A stretch of 64,000 bases of DNA from Isoetes taiwanensis (GCA_021234155.1 JAJEKV010000021.1:20137592-20201591), one strand, 5' to 3'; positions 46,709-58,520 are shown, counted from the stretch's first letter. Translations and numbers: made by a program. Notes: generated from the letters alone by a model not told the origin.

Positions 46709-49300
46709 TTTTTTTTTTTGAAGAATATAAGAATATATATTAAACCACTAGAATGCGATCAAGTACAATGATAAGTGTGGTGCTAAGAAATGAAGCGCCC
46801 ATCATGATCCACAATCTGTAGGAATGTCGACCAAATTTCCCCTTAAGCTGCGGACAAGCTTTGAGACTTGGTAACGCGCTGCCACAACTTATGCCTCAAG
46901 ATCGGAACCAACCGAAAGGGCTAAGCACCGCATTCTCGAAGACCTTAGCTCTCAGCCTTTTCCAAATCAGCCACAAAGCCAAGTCTGCATAAATGAAACG
47001 CCTTGCAGCAGCCCGCCCACCGCTAGGAAGGACTCCCAAGAGAATCTTCATTTGCATAATGAAGTCCCAAAGAGGGCTCTCACCCAGGACCAAGCTGCCC
47101 CTACCTACGTGCATAGGACAAAAGCGGTGCTCAATGGTCTCACGTCGCCTCCCACATAAAGGGCATGTTTTCGCTACCGAGGCTTGAACCCGTGGACTCG
47201 GACATTCACCCCCGAGGCTACGGTGCAAGATCTGCCACAAAAGGGTAATGGATTTTGGGAGGAGGCAATGTATTCCACGCCCACTTCCATATGGCGGGCC
47301 ACTTACTCCCCGGAAGCTTAAGTGACCACTTATCCGAAGACGGCAACGTCTCCTGGCCTTAGGAGCCCATAAGCGATGCTACAAACCGAGATGCATCAAG
47401 TCCACTATGCGACTTCCAAACGCGATTGACTTGAGAAATACAACCGCAATGGAATAGCATTGGCAATTCCTGGCCCAAGTCCGTATGTCCCACCGCCAGC
47501 AGGCCAAATCTCCCTAAAAACTCCCATGGCGCCGGATGACCCTCCCAATACCGATCACGGATGGATGTTACCCCCGCAAAGAATCCATCGGCCCCAGTAC
47601 ACGGGTGTAAGGAAGAGGCCAAGGGAGATCTGAGAGTCCAAGGGTACCCGAGAGAAAGGGCTTATGAGGCTACCATACATCTGCTAGGGTCCAATGAAAA
47701 AAGAGAACCTTGACCACCTTCCGGGCCTTGAGGAGACCCTTAAGAAAAGGCTGAAGCATGAGGGAATGGCCGCAAATCCTCAAAAAGCAGAGCCCACGGC
47801 AAGCGGCCCGGGAATAGGCTTCTTCCTAAACACAATAGAGTGACGGGATGGCCCCTGCCATATGAGCCAAACACGGGGATCGTTGTTCTGCAACAAAAGC
47901 CGGATAAATTTCGACACGGAACCTTCGCAGTGCAACGACACATCAAGCATACCCAAACCCCTCACATTGCCTGGGACGCACACTTCCACCATGCGACCTT
48001 CATCAGCCCCCTCCTCATTCCCTCCCCAAACAAAAATTGGTGAATGGTGTCATCCAACTCCTTAACCACACTTTAAAGCGCAAGTATGCGGGAGGTGCGT
48101 AAACATGAGTGCTTCCTGAGAGCGACTTGGCTACCAGAATCCTACCAGCCATGGTGAGTTTACTTCCCCTCCACCAATTCAAATGTCGCTTAAGATTCTC
48201 AATGTCTCGCCCAAATTGCCCTAGCATTAATGTCCAAGCCAAATGGTATGCCTAGCAGTTTGGCGGTTTGGTGGTGGCGGTGTTAGAGCCCGTGGAAACC
48301 GACTCAACCACGCAGGAGGAGGTTCCTCCAAGCACCCACATGGCCGAGCACTTCGACCCGGTTTAAGCAAGCATCCCCGGCAAAAGAAAAGGCATCCAAA
48401 ATATTCTTGGTCGCCCGGAGATTGGACTCGCTCGCATGAAGAAAGAGGAATGTATCATCCGCTAGAAATTGATCGCAAACCCGCAGCAACCCATCATCCA
48501 TGCGGAGACCTTTGCACCACATTGTCGAATTGCCACCGAAAAAGTCTGCGAGAGAGAGCTTCGCCACTATAGTGAACAAGAAGGGGCCAACGAACATCCC
48601 CGCCTAATGCCTCTCGCCCACCGAAGATTGAAGAGGTCTCACCGACACTTCACTTTGCCGCCCTAGCGCACATGCAGCTTCATAACCGCTTCCTCAAACT
48701 AGGCCCCGCACAAAGGCTCGCATCATATCTCGCCAAGAATCGCCAACCGACACCGCCATAAGCCTTGGCAAAATCCAGCCTTAAGAAAAACAAGGGGCTG
48801 CCTCATCCTACGAGCCCAATGCACTCCTCAAAAGCGACAGCCATATTATGAAGAATATTCCACAGGTATAAAACCGATCGCTTCTCGCACTAATGGCGTG
48901 AACTAGTACCGGCTTAAGCCTCTCGGCCAAAGCCTTAGCAATGATTTTATACACTACGCACAACGTAGAGTAATAGGCCTCCAAATCATCGATGGTTTTT
49001 AGGATGCTTACACTTGGGTATAAGTGAAATACAACCTCAGATTCGCCAGAGGATGCATCGAAGTTATTCCCCAAAAGATCCACATACACCGCGCACCACC
49101 GAAGTCCCCACCCATTCCAAGATTGCTTGAAAAACTCCACTGGTATTCCATCCAACCCAGACACTTATTCCCGCCAGCCAACTCCTCTAAAGCTCTGCCT
49201 TTGAAGGGTCTTAAGATTCTTGGCTAAAACCTTGGCCAGCACCAGCTCTTGAAAAACACTCTGTGAGGGAAGCGGGCTCTCCTTGAAAAATGTTTCATAA
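46709..49300 (-). mobile_element. L1-type LINE, 5'-truncated, decayed
   Basis: Minus strand. RT: MSGLDGIPVEFFKQSWNGWG (49164 downwards), DDLEAYYSTLCVVYKIIAKA and LAERLKPVLVHAI, and the catalytic FLADDTFLFLHA (about 48480-48440). Downstream: HLNWWRGSKLTMAGRILVAK, and the zinc-finger zf-RVT tail MWQILHRSLGGECPSPRVQA with CPLCGRRRETIEHRF (46896-47240). A poly(T) run at 46709-46721 on the plus strand is the poly(A) tail, which is typical of plant L1 and contrasts with the microsatellite tails of family A. The endonuclease domain is absent. Many frame changes. I did not find target-site duplications. Confidence 0.85.
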
Positions 49301-50761
49301 TGAAGCGGTTAAGGCCAAATATCACTAATGTCTTATTTTTTAGAGCATAGTTATATACCCCTAGTGGTTAGAAAAACACAATCCAAAGGAGTATTCCACT
49401 AGCTTGCAAAACCAAAAAAAAATAATAAAAACAAATAGAAAGGAGCTCTGAGGATTCGAACCTCAGTTACCATCATCTCCAAAGTCGATACTTCAAAAAT
49501 GCCTTAAATCACACTTATTTATGATATCCTATCCTATGAACATTTCTCCCATAAGGATCTCTTGGTACATCAGCTCAAGCTCCACAACACACTATTAAAC
49601 TAATATATACATTTATTGAAGACCTAAAAAATCTTTAGCAATGTACAATGCTAAACTCGGTTGTACAATGCAAGTATTCGTATCACCAACAAAATGCGTT
49701 TTAAAAAGAAAGAACTACAAGTTTCAGGCAGCACCAAAAGACCAAGAATTAATTGCATCTCCAAGGATTGTGTTCTTAGAAATTCCAAAATGCAGAAGCA
49801 CAAATAGCAGGGCCACCTAATACACCAATAACTCAAGCTTTCGCAATTTAAATAGCCTTAATATCATTTGGCTCCAAGATCTTATCGTTGTGACAACTTC
49901 CTTTAGGGCCTAAAAAAGCAAACAACAATCTATTATCAAAACAAAAGTCTCTAAATCTTAGCATGACATTGACAATAATACAAGGCATTTAATAAAGAGG
50001 GGCAACCTCAAGGATGTCAAATATATCTGGTTCTCCAGAGTTTCTCATCAAAGCGACCACCATTTTGCGATTTTTTACCAAAAACAACCTAGCCAAAATG
50101 AACAAGAATCGTATATAAAAATGTGAGTTTGATCAGAAAATGAAAATCAGAACAAAATTAGAAGAAATGGTTTGTTTTTTTCTATGACTTACCAAGATTG
50201 TGCAGAACATTCAGAAGAAGAATTTGGCTGGATTTGAAGATAAACCAACCCATATCTGTTGTGACAAGACACCAGATGTGAGAGAGAACCTCATGGGAAA
50301 AATGCCACAGTCTAGTTAAGTGATAAGATGAGATCCCGAAAAAAAAATAATGGGCATGGGGGATCACATACATGTGATGTTGGATATTGCAAGAGATATA
50401 GGCAAGGATCTCCGATTCAGCTTTCTTCTGCTTTGGTTATCATCTATTTGCTCAGTAACAGTTCAAGCGTGCATAACTGATTCACAAGATACTTCAAGAG
50501 AATTAGGCAAAGATCAAATATCATATCCTAACAAGACGAGAAAAATCTGAAGTATTATGTTTTACCTGTTATCTGGAGAAGACTGAGGATAAAACATTAA
50601 AAGAAGAAAACCCAGGAGCTAGAACAGCAAATCTGATGCCAGTCCCCCACAATCCAAATCCAGTTTGATACACAGCCATCAAAGCTCTGGCTCTGATATT
50701 GTTGATGCAATGGCCGAAATCCCAGAAGCCTTATATATATCCTCTTGATCCCAGCAATTAC
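49301..50761. other. Mostly noncoding; tRNA-like T-arm at 49447-49468
   Basis: On the minus strand tgaggttcgaatcctcag (about 49451-49468) forms a perfect T-arm/box B, but no matching D-arm or acceptor stem is near. It may be the trace of a tRNA-derived SINE. The remaining sequence might contain exons of the tentative gene starting at 50835, but none can be defended. Confidence 0.25.
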
Positions 50762-50835
50762 CTTGCACAAGAATCCAACTGTAGAAAGCACAGATCGACT
50801 ACCCTAAAGCAAAAATCGATTTGCTGGCCTTGCAT
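50762..50835 (-). CDS. Tentative first exon of an unrecognised minus-strand gene
   Basis: ATG in a favourable context (gccgccatgc) at 50835 opens MQGQQIDFCFRVVDLCFLQL, then DSCAR, and ends at a donor-like gtaattgc (50761-50754). Upstream is gttagggttcc and other leader-like sequence. A later stretch MGWFIFKSSQILLLNVLHNL (about 50255-50195) could be a further exon. No family is recognised and phases were not confirmed. Confidence 0.25.
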
Positions 50836-52182
50836 GGCGGCGCCAATTCCCTGCCCGCCGTTTTGGATGAAGAAAGGAACCCTAACTTTTTTCCCCAAAG
50901 GTTCCATGTGGCACATGCATACACCCAAAAATTCCTTTATAGAACCCTTATAGAAAATACATCAAAGGTGCATCCCTTCCCGATTTTTTACAAAACCAAA
51001 TGTGATTTAAGCCTTAGAATAATTCAAATTTCAAGGCGTTTAATTTTCCTTTTATGAAATTGGCCCCTTAGCCACTTTTACAAGCCCAAATTGCCATCCT
51101 AGGCGCTTTTATAAGCCCAACCTTTTTATGGACGGCTTCCAATATTTACAAAATATTTAGGTGTGGTTTTACACATGGATGTTCACATAAACACTATACT
51201 AGCCCATGTATTACAGCACCCAAGCCACTTTTAAAAATCTATCCATATTGTTTCAAAAATACCAAAGCTAATATATTCGTGAACTATAGCACCTTAGCCA
51301 AAAAACTTTTTGCACAAATTTTTCCAAATGCAATAATAACCCATTTCTTAACATGTAGATCAATATAGAAACAGGGTTGCATAGATTCTCCAGTATGCAT
51401 TCTGCTGCTGACACGTATCAGCCCCCTACAATCCTGGAATGGAAGTTGGGTCTTCCAATTCCGGATGACTGGCTAACCAGGTAACGTCGTTTTTTTTCAA
51501 TCAATGTTTTTAACAAAATTAACAAACACAGCAACTCAAACACTGCAAACCGGATTTAAAACTGGGTCGCTGCATTATAGTTAAACAGTTAGAACTGGAT
51601 TTTAAACTCAGATCACTACCATACACTAAATACTTAACAACAGAGAGTTTGAAACAGACTTTAGAAGAGTACAAATATGTCATCTGCTGCATACACAAAT
51701 AATTCATCTCCTGCAAAACGAAAAATAACAGATCTGTCAAAACCTTGACAGATCTGCATGCAAAAATAGGACGGCAAGAACTCCAAACAAAGAAAAGGCC
51801 ATCATAGGATTTGACATGCAAATGCTGCTATGAACCCACAACAAAAGAAATAGACAGATTTCTTCACATTATTCGCTCTTAAATCACTCCCGCATAGAGT
51901 TCTCGAAATATATCCCCTCTGAGCTTCTGTGCCTGCTTGAAGTTAGCTCTAAAAGGGTCTTACAAAGGGGCGGTACTCTACCACTCGAGCACTCCGACAA
52001 AAACAGAGGATAAAAAAACCCCAAAATCAAGAAAATCCCCCAACCTAAGCGCCTCAATCGCCGCAAACAGAGGCCCCATAGCCAAAAAACAGATCAAAAC
52101 CAAAGATTAGGATGCACAGGCCACCTCTGTGTGCCTCGATGGAGCAGAGAAAGGGGGGCAAATTTTGCTCCCCTATTTCTAT
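50836..52182. other. No recognisable gene; weak tRNA 5'-half similarity at 51955-51998
   Basis: The minus strand reads gtcggagtgctcgagtggta followed by gagtaccg, which resembles a tRNA acceptor plus D-arm (box A). The anticodon stem does not pair, and no T-arm follows at the proper distance. Otherwise nothing is seen. Confidence 0.3.
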
Positions 52183-52311
52183 ATTGATGGGGAAAAGAAA
52201 TGGGTTCCCCTTTTTCGGTTCAGCCGGTGACCCGCTCCGGGCTATTGCCGGTCGCAGGACCCCACCGGCTGAACCAGAAAACGGGACCCCATTTCCTTTC
52301 CCCCATACAAT
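52183..52311. repeat. Long near-perfect hairpin (inverted repeat, arms about 45-50 nt)
   Basis: The left arm starts tattgatggggaaaagaaat and ends ggttcagccggtg. The right arm starts caccggctgaacc and ends atttcctttcccccataca. The arms match over nearly their full length with a few mismatches. The loop (acccgctccgggctattgcc plus ggtcgcaggacc) contains further short stems. This could be a foldback transposon, a MITE with long termini or a small-RNA hairpin locus. No coding sequence lies inside. Confidence 0.85.
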
Positions 52312-52318
52312 AAGTCTT

Positions 52319-52415
52319 ATGACCATATTCCATGTGTCAGCACCAATGACCATATGACCATATTTCATGTCCTATCACCAATGACCGTATGACCATATTT
52401 CATGTCCTTTTATCC
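52319..52415 (+). repeat. Tandem repeat, 35-bp unit, about 2.7 copies
   Basis: Consecutive units start atgaccatatgaccatattt (52346) and atgaccgtatgaccatattt (52381). A partial unit lies before them (tgaccatattccatgtgtca). The array directly abuts the long hairpin. Confidence 0.85.
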
Positions 52416-52980
52416 GAATGTTCATTTTTGTAGAATATTCCAGTCATTATCATAATAATCTTGCGAATATTCTTTTCAACAAAAGATACTGTCGCAAAAT
52501 ATGTTCTGGCATAGCTCTGTTTCAAACTCTGTTCTTGCATATCCATATCTCTATTCCGGCATACCTTGTTTTAAAGCATGTTTTTCCGCAGAAAGGAATG
52601 GGCAATTTGCTCTGCGATGCTTGAGAAAAAAATCCGTAATACCCCTTTGACAAGGTTGTTCAATCATAAGCTTGAAGCCATTTGTAGAGGTCGAATGTGG
52701 TTGGAAGAAGAATGCAGAGCAAATCCTATTGAAAGAATTCAAAAGCCCAGCAAAAGGAGACATCACATTCGAGCTTCACTTATTTATTTTTATAGTTCTG
52801 GAGCACTTTTCCTTTCCGTGAATTTCATATCCTTCCAAAATCATTTTCTTGATTTCATTCCAAAGATAACTAGGACCTTAGGCTTGAACCCAAACAGGAT
52901 GCTGAGTTGAAACCCACCTGGAAATTACGTTGCTACATGAAACAAAAAAGAAGCATATACACAGGAATTGCAAGGAACAA
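52416..52980. other. No recognisable gene
   Basis: A plus-strand open frame of 110 codons (52578-52910) has no recognisable domain. Confidence 0.35.
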
Positions 52981-53084
52981 CAAACTGGTAACAGCGGAAG
53001 AACAAAAGATGTAAGGACTTGCTCGGACTGCGCAAACTGGTAATCGGAAGAACAAAAGATATAAAGAACTTGCTCGGACTGTGG
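52981..53084 (+). repeat. Two tandem 52-bp units
   Basis: caaactggtaacagcggaag (52981) and caaactggtaatcggaagaa (53033) begin units that both continue acaaaagat...cttgctcggactg. They sit just before the readable 5' part of the 53-55 kb LINE. Confidence 0.85.
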
Positions 53085-53164
53085 TTTAAGGTAGGTCGAC
53101 CCTCCCCTGTCGGTCTCCTAGCCTCGAGGGTTATTTGCCGTAATTTTCTTGAGGGGAGGGTTAA

Positions 53165-53252
53165 CCTTCTCCTTCTCCTTCTCCTTCTCCTTCTCCTTCT
53201 CCTTCTCCTTCTTCTCCTTCTCCTTCTCCTCCTTCTCCTTCTCCTTCTCCAC
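53165..53252 (+). repeat. (TTCTCC)n microsatellite inside the LINE
   Basis: About fourteen ccttct/tctcct units lie immediately upstream of the RT segment DARTARDLY. The run is translated as poly-Leu or Ser-Phe depending on frame. It has either expanded inside the reading frame or marks a fusion of two insertions. Confidence 0.9.
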
Positions 53253-53325
53253 TTCGATTGAAGACGCCAGAACCGCCCGGGATCTATATTGTTGCTTTGT
53301 GGATTTTGCGAAGGCGTTTGACACT

Positions 53326-53640
53326 GGGTAAAAGCATGTTAGGGTGTACCACTTTTGGAACCTGCAAAAGTACATACACTAGGTACTTCAGAACTGGGTA
53401 CTTTCTCATTTTTCTTTTCATTAAAACTAGTACAAAAGTCCAAAATAAAAGTCAAGGGCGTGTTAATATTTAAAGGTAAGATAAATATAATGCTATCTAA
53501 GCCCAAAATATATATAAAAGTTCTAAAATGTACCTTTATTGACATATTACACAATACCCGCATCCAATCCCGGGTACCTTTTTAGGTACTTTTTAGTCAC
53601 TAAATAATACTTTTAAGGGACACCTAACATGCTTTCACCC
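53326..53640. mobile_element. MITE nested in the LINE RT frame (about 315 bp)
   Basis: The left end gggtaaaagcatgttagggtg and the complement of the right end (gggtgaaagcatgttaggtg) form terminal inverted repeats of about 20 bp. Looser complementarity continues inwards (aaaagtac...ggtacttttta). The element is AT-rich, has no transposase and splits the conserved AFDT motif of the LINE from the rest of RT. The target duplication is not clear. A CACTG start may hint at CACTA-type ends, but this is weak. Confidence 0.75.
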
Positions 53641-55295
53641 CACCTGCATTATGGGCAAGACCGCAATAGTACCGGGTTCTCAGATTTTGCGAATCGCGGT
53701 GTACATGCTATATGAAAGATGCTCTGGGTGCCGTTTGCGGCAGACAAGCCAACCATTTGATAGTAGTAGTGTGGGGTTCGCCGGGGATGCCCTCTCTCCC
53801 CCAACATTGTTTGGGCTTTACATTGATCAATTGGAGAGCTGGCTTACTGATAATGGGGGCGATGGAGCTCACCTTCTCTATCAGATCATCAGACAGTTAA
53901 TATATGCTGATGATGTGGACCTCCGAGCTTACACACCAGCAGACATGCAACGACATCTCGATGCCCCCGACACATTCTGCCAAGCGGCCCATATGCCGTC
54001 AACTTTGCCAAGACTAAGGTGGTTTCATATCATCTTCACGTCGGTAGGGTCCCTCCTTCGCCATTACCAAGGCGAATGTGGAAGTTGCATCCACATACAA
54101 GTATTTGGAAGTGGAGTTTCCTTCTACTGGCTATGCGGGACACATCCATACGGCCACGAAAGTGACGGCAGTGGAAGGCACTATATGCAATGCAAAACAA
54201 TAGTCATGGGGCGAAAGTTGTATGATTGGGCCCATCACTCACAACTGCTCAAAGTCTTAGTAGAGCCCCGTCCTTTTATCACGGGGTGGAAGTATGGGGC
54301 CCATGTGGTATCACTTGCTACTTGAATGACTTGGAGCAGGTCCGAAAAGCCTTCTTAGTAATGAAAGCACTAGGGGTGAAGTCCACAGGTCCCATATCAA
54401 ATTCTACTGCGGGAGGCGGATTTCTTGCCTCTTGTGAGGGCTGCCCCTTGATTGCCACATTGTCTATTTTTTAGAAGGTGGTCAATATGGGCCTATGCTC
54501 GCCTCCCTAAACTAGCTTATATCATGGCAATGGGGCAGCAGCGCCCAAGGCCCTTCTGGAGGGAAAAGAGAGCTCAATGGTTGGCTAGATGGAATGTGCG
54601 AGGAGCACAGTGCATACATGTGCAAACAGGCGCTATCGCCATAGCTTGAGGCAATATCTTGACGCTTGCTTCCTCGGCAAGCTTTGGGATGCCAATGCCC
54701 TTGAACATGTCAAGACAAAGACACTATCGGCGCCACATAAATCCCACATTGGAACGAGGCCCGAATGCTACCCGCGTACCCACTTGCCCATGAAAAGGTG
54801 CGTGACTCATTGCCTCCATTCGCATTGGCACATCATCTTTGAATTGAGGCAGGGCGGAGATGGATTGGTGAGCCACGCCAGACGGGCTACGTCAATCGCC
54901 GCCAAATGGGAGTCATTGAGGATGAATCTCATACCCTTCAAAGTTGCCCCGCATATGATCAAATTCGGACGCCGCTCTTGAGTTGGTCGCCCTGGCCAGC
55001 CGTTATGTGACATTGAACCGCGGCATCCGTGCGGGTCGGATCATACCTTCGAGGGAGGTTATGGACATGCGCGGATCGGCTATGTCCCCGCACACACTGC
55101 GACATGTATATATACATTGATGTATACTTGTACGGTTTGACATTCTTATTACCGCCACGGTTTTCCCTCTCAAAACCCTTTGGGCGGGGGTTTTTAACCG
55201 GACGGTAATAAGTTTGTTATTTATCCTTGTGGGTCCCATAGGCCCATTGGCCTCGATTGGGACGATAAAAAAATCATTCTCATTCTCATTCTTAG

Positions 55296-55599
55296 TCCCA
55301 TAGCTTGTTGTAAGGATGTTAGCAAACACCCCCTAAAGCATTTTAAATGGGTAGATTGTTCTTGGTGTAAAAGATGAGCATTGAATAAAAGATGTAGCTA
55401 AATATTCTCTCACAACTCAAAAGGGCTTAATAGCAAGAATGGCACATTTATGTTGAGAATTTTGTTTCCTTTGAAGTTATGGGCTTTTGATCATAACATC
55501 TTCTTGAATCTCATTACTAACTTGGATAGGAGGGGCAGGGGAAGAGGGAGAAGGGGTTGGGGTTGACAAAAGGAAACCTACATTATTGGTTCATGTTGT
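55296..55599. other. No recognisable feature
   Basis: Short spacer between a LINE 3' end and a second LINE-tail remnant. Confidence 0.4.
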
Positions 55600-55675
55600 T
55601 TATCGTTATCCTTGTATTGGTTCCCATTAGACAGTTCGGGTACTGTGGACGATAACGATCAATTCATTCAATGAA
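55600..55675 (+). mobile_element. LINE family A tail remnant with (ATTCA)n
   Basis: gttatccttgtattggttcc, then ggtactgtggacgataacga and caattcattcaatg, is similar to the end of the 55.2 kb copy (ttatccttgtgggtcccata, gggacgataaaa). The short ATTCA repeat is a fourth kind of microsatellite end. It lies only about 300 bp from the other copy. Confidence 0.5.
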
Positions 55676-55929
55676 AAAATAAAATCATCTCAAGAATAAT
55701 TCCCCTATCTTTCGAAGGCCATTACAATATGACATTTTACTTCTTAATACATACTTAGACATGGGATATTAAATTGATATTGAAAAATAAAAAACCATGT
55801 TATAAACCTCTGCTAGCAAACTTTAATATACAATATACAAAAACTTGTACATGCATACCCCACAAATGAGGATTGCTATGTTCGGTCCAGATCTTAGAAT
55901 AAAGGGCAAATATGCCCATCCGACAGCTC

Positions 55930-56106
55930 TCGTTGCCCGGAGTAACCCCCCGTGTGAATATGCACCCAAACCAAAGGGGGTTTAAGGGGGATTTTAATTT
56001 AAATGTGTTAAATACAATGGTTTGTGTTAATAATGTTAATGGTAGTTGTGTGTTGATTGCTACATTAAAAAAAATTTTGGGCCCTTCAGCCCTAACAAAA
56101 CAAACG
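55930..56106 (+). repeat. Dispersed repeat, partner at 59905-60060
   Basis: Shared blocks with the second copy: aatatgcacccaaacc(a)aaaggg, ggtttaagggggattttaat against ggatttaggaagaatttgat, aaatgtg, and aaaaaaattttgggccctt against aaaaaaattttggcccctt. Same orientation, about 4 kb apart. A short C-run precedes both. A non-autonomous transposon is likely, but termini are not defined. Confidence 0.6.
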
Positions 56107-57126
56107 TGAGATAAACTTTAAAAACAAACGTTATGAACAACAAGGTTTAGTAAGACTAATGGCAACGACATTTGCCATTACTTGGGGCTTGTGCTTTTAG
56201 TCCCAATTTGCTAGAAGAGCTACTTGGAAATGAGAAGGCTTCCTATTCTGAAATGTAAATATGAAGCACAACAAAATTGTAACCAAGTATGTATATATGT
56301 ATAATGCATAGTTTTAACAAATGACAGAATATATTCTCCAGCCATCCCCACTGGGCTGCAACCAAATATTCTAAGCTAATACACCATATAAGTAGTTTTT
56401 AATATATGAAACAATCAAACCTGCAATCATGCAGCCCAAGTCCCAGTAATTTCAAAGCTACTGTTTGTCCATTCATACACAAACGGGAGGAGACATTACA
56501 ATCAGAATTTCAGTGCCTCGGGATTTCCGGTCTGTTTATTTCTAACTTCATCGGCCCTGTAAATACCACTTAGATCGGCAAATCAGACATTTTAGTACTT
56601 GATAATTCTATGTGATCCATAGCAAAACCATAAAACACAATACATAACTGCTTCAACATAAAACAACAATTCTATGAATTACTATGCCATAAAGCACCAC
56701 CATTTCTACAATTAACTGGCATATACAGATTTACAGGATATGGGGGCGAAATAGCAAGCCTTTAGTAATTCGCATAATATTGTAAATACCACAAGCAACC
56801 GACTTCGTAAATCAAAGTAGCAACGCTTTTGAAGATTGGCATCATGAATGAACATGTTGATGGTTATTCGGGGGAATATATCGAAACGGCCACCAAAGAG
56901 CAAAGTAGGCGCTGCATGCATTAGAGGAGGAGCAAAAGGAAACTTTTACAAAAGGATGCGTTTAGAATGGAAGGACAAGCAAGTATAGGTTGCAATGGAG
57001 TGGTTGTGCATCGGTCTTAGATCCATTTCTAGAGAAAGTAGACACAAACAAGGAAATGGAGGATCTAGTTAGCAAGAATGGCCAAGATCATATCGTAGAC
57101 CTTGGAAATCAACTTAAAGAAAAGGA
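56107..57126. other. No recognisable feature
   Basis: No exon, repeat or transposon end recognised. Confidence 0.35.
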
Positions 57127-57477
57127 TTGCTCATTGTGAAGTTGTCACAAAGTTCCCGCATGACAGATCCGCCAAATATCGGGAAGAGGGGAAAAGGCGC
57201 CGCTTTGGGTTCTAAGTCAAGGCGTAAAACAACAACAGAAGATCTTCAAAGCGTCGATAATGAGAAGAAAGTCATGGGACGTGGCATTCCATTGGCATCT
57301 TTTGCCCGTAAGATATCACTTGTTATGAATGAATTTCACAAGAAAGAAGGCCGCCAAGTTTATGAAAAAGATGCAAATCATTTAGCAATAAATGACCGCA
57401 AAAGTTCCAAGAGTAATGAGGAAAGTCTTCCTTTAGTTGGTGGCGTGGAAGACCTTAAATGCACATCGAATTTTTGA
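57127..57477 (+). CDS. Unrecognised open frame, 116 codons, basic
   Basis: Encodes a Lys/Arg/Ser-rich sequence with IGKRGKGAALGSKSRRKTTT and GRGIPLASFARKISLVMNEF. Composition and the longer than average open length suggest remains of a real protein, possibly transposon-derived, but no domain is recognised. The sequence before it (56941-57120) also reads as charged protein in other frames. Confidence 0.3.
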   Translation: MLIVKLSQSSRMTDPPNIGKRGKGAALGSKSRRKTTTEDLQSVDNEKKVMGRGIPLASFARKISLVMNEFHKKEGRQVYEKDANHLAINDRKSSKSNEESLPLVGGVEDLKCTSNF

Positions 57478-58520
57478 AAGCTAATGAGCAAGAGTGGATT
57501 GAGCATCAAAGAGAACCGCAAAGGCAAGTTAGCATGCCATAACAATTATCGACTTATTTGTGTTTATTGCATAATTTTGTGGTCATGCCACATTTTTGAG
57601 GCTTGTAACATTTTAATTTTGTTGAAGTTTCAACTTTAGAAGCTCAAAAACTTCTAAAAGGAAAAAGATCGAGAACCATAAATGGAAGTTACCCGGTGAG
57701 AGCGTAGTCCTTGAAACCACTAAACAAGCACCGCGGCTTCAAGGGTCCTTATGCATCCACGCAGCGAGGCTCCCCCACCATTTGTCACAATGGGCCGCAA
57801 TGTTCCACAAAACATCGCCAATTCGTGATTTGCTCCATGACCTAACATGCCGTATTCAATCCCCGCCATCCTAATTCCTCTCATACTACAAACACAAAGA
57901 ACAATTATTTGCACACGCTAGAACATGGAAGACAAATGCCGTTGAACCCTTCTATTGAAAGAGCGGCATCAAAGCAATACACAACCATTTCCTTACTAGC
58001 GCACACCATTTTGGGTCCTCTATGAATCTTCTGACCCCCCCCCCTTTAGACCCTCCTCTTGCTCTCCCCGCTCTTGTAACCCCACCAACCTAATCAGCAA
58101 AGAGAAGACCTAGGGCAGCCATATACACTCTTGAGCATCATCGCCAGATGCATAAATTGAGGGGTCTCGGAAGTTTTTTTTTCTAAAACGTAAATGGTCT
58201 TCAAAACCGCCTTTATGGGCTGGCTAGATACTTTACCAATCAAGTTACGTTTCACACCACATAAAACACAGAAAGCTCGACGTAAGAATCCCCTCAGAAG
58301 ATTGTGGCCTTTAAATGGTAGCTAGCATATTCACACACCGTAATCTTATCTTGCTAATCCCCAAGTTGCGATTTGCAAGCCCCGCTTCGCATATATCCAG
58401 GAGGCTTGCATCTTCAACCTAAATAAAAAAAAGAGGGCTTTTGTTGTGAGCCCTTGGATGTTGGACCATTGAAAAAAAAAACTAAATCAACGACTAAGAA
58501 ATGGTGCACTCTAGATGTAC
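57478..58520. other. No recognisable feature
   Basis: Only short uninformative open frames. Confidence 0.35.

Larger units (their letters stand above)
53085..55295 (+). mobile_element. LINE family A, plus-strand copy interrupted by a MITE
   Basis: RT begins DARTARDLYCCFVDFAKAFDT (53258-53325), is interrupted by an inserted element (53326-53640), and resumes with LPTLFGLYID-type sequence (LFGLYIDQLESWLTDNG), the catalytic LIYADDV at about 53900 and LEQVRKAFLVMKALGVKSTG. The C-terminus LRQYLDACFLGKLWDANALE (54650-54700) and ATSIAAKWESLRMNLIPF follows. The 3' UTR contains the perfect aaaaccc/gggtttt stem (55172-55194) and the tail tgtgggtcccataggcccat plus gggacgataaaa, then (CATTCT)n at 55273-55292. 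It is collinear with the 36.7-39.5 kb copy but on the opposite strand. Several frame changes. The RT family cannot be named beyond an APE-type LINE. Confidence 0.85.

Noticed and set aside
49447-49468. T-arm/box B sequence ggttcgaatcc on the minus strand
   Set aside because: A perfect T-arm alone, without acceptor or D-arm nearby, is not enough for a tRNA. A SINE remnant remains possible.
51955-51998. tRNA-like 5' half (minus strand, box A-like gtgctcgagtggtag)
   Set aside because: The anticodon stem does not pair and there is no T-arm at the correct distance, so it is not called as a tRNA.
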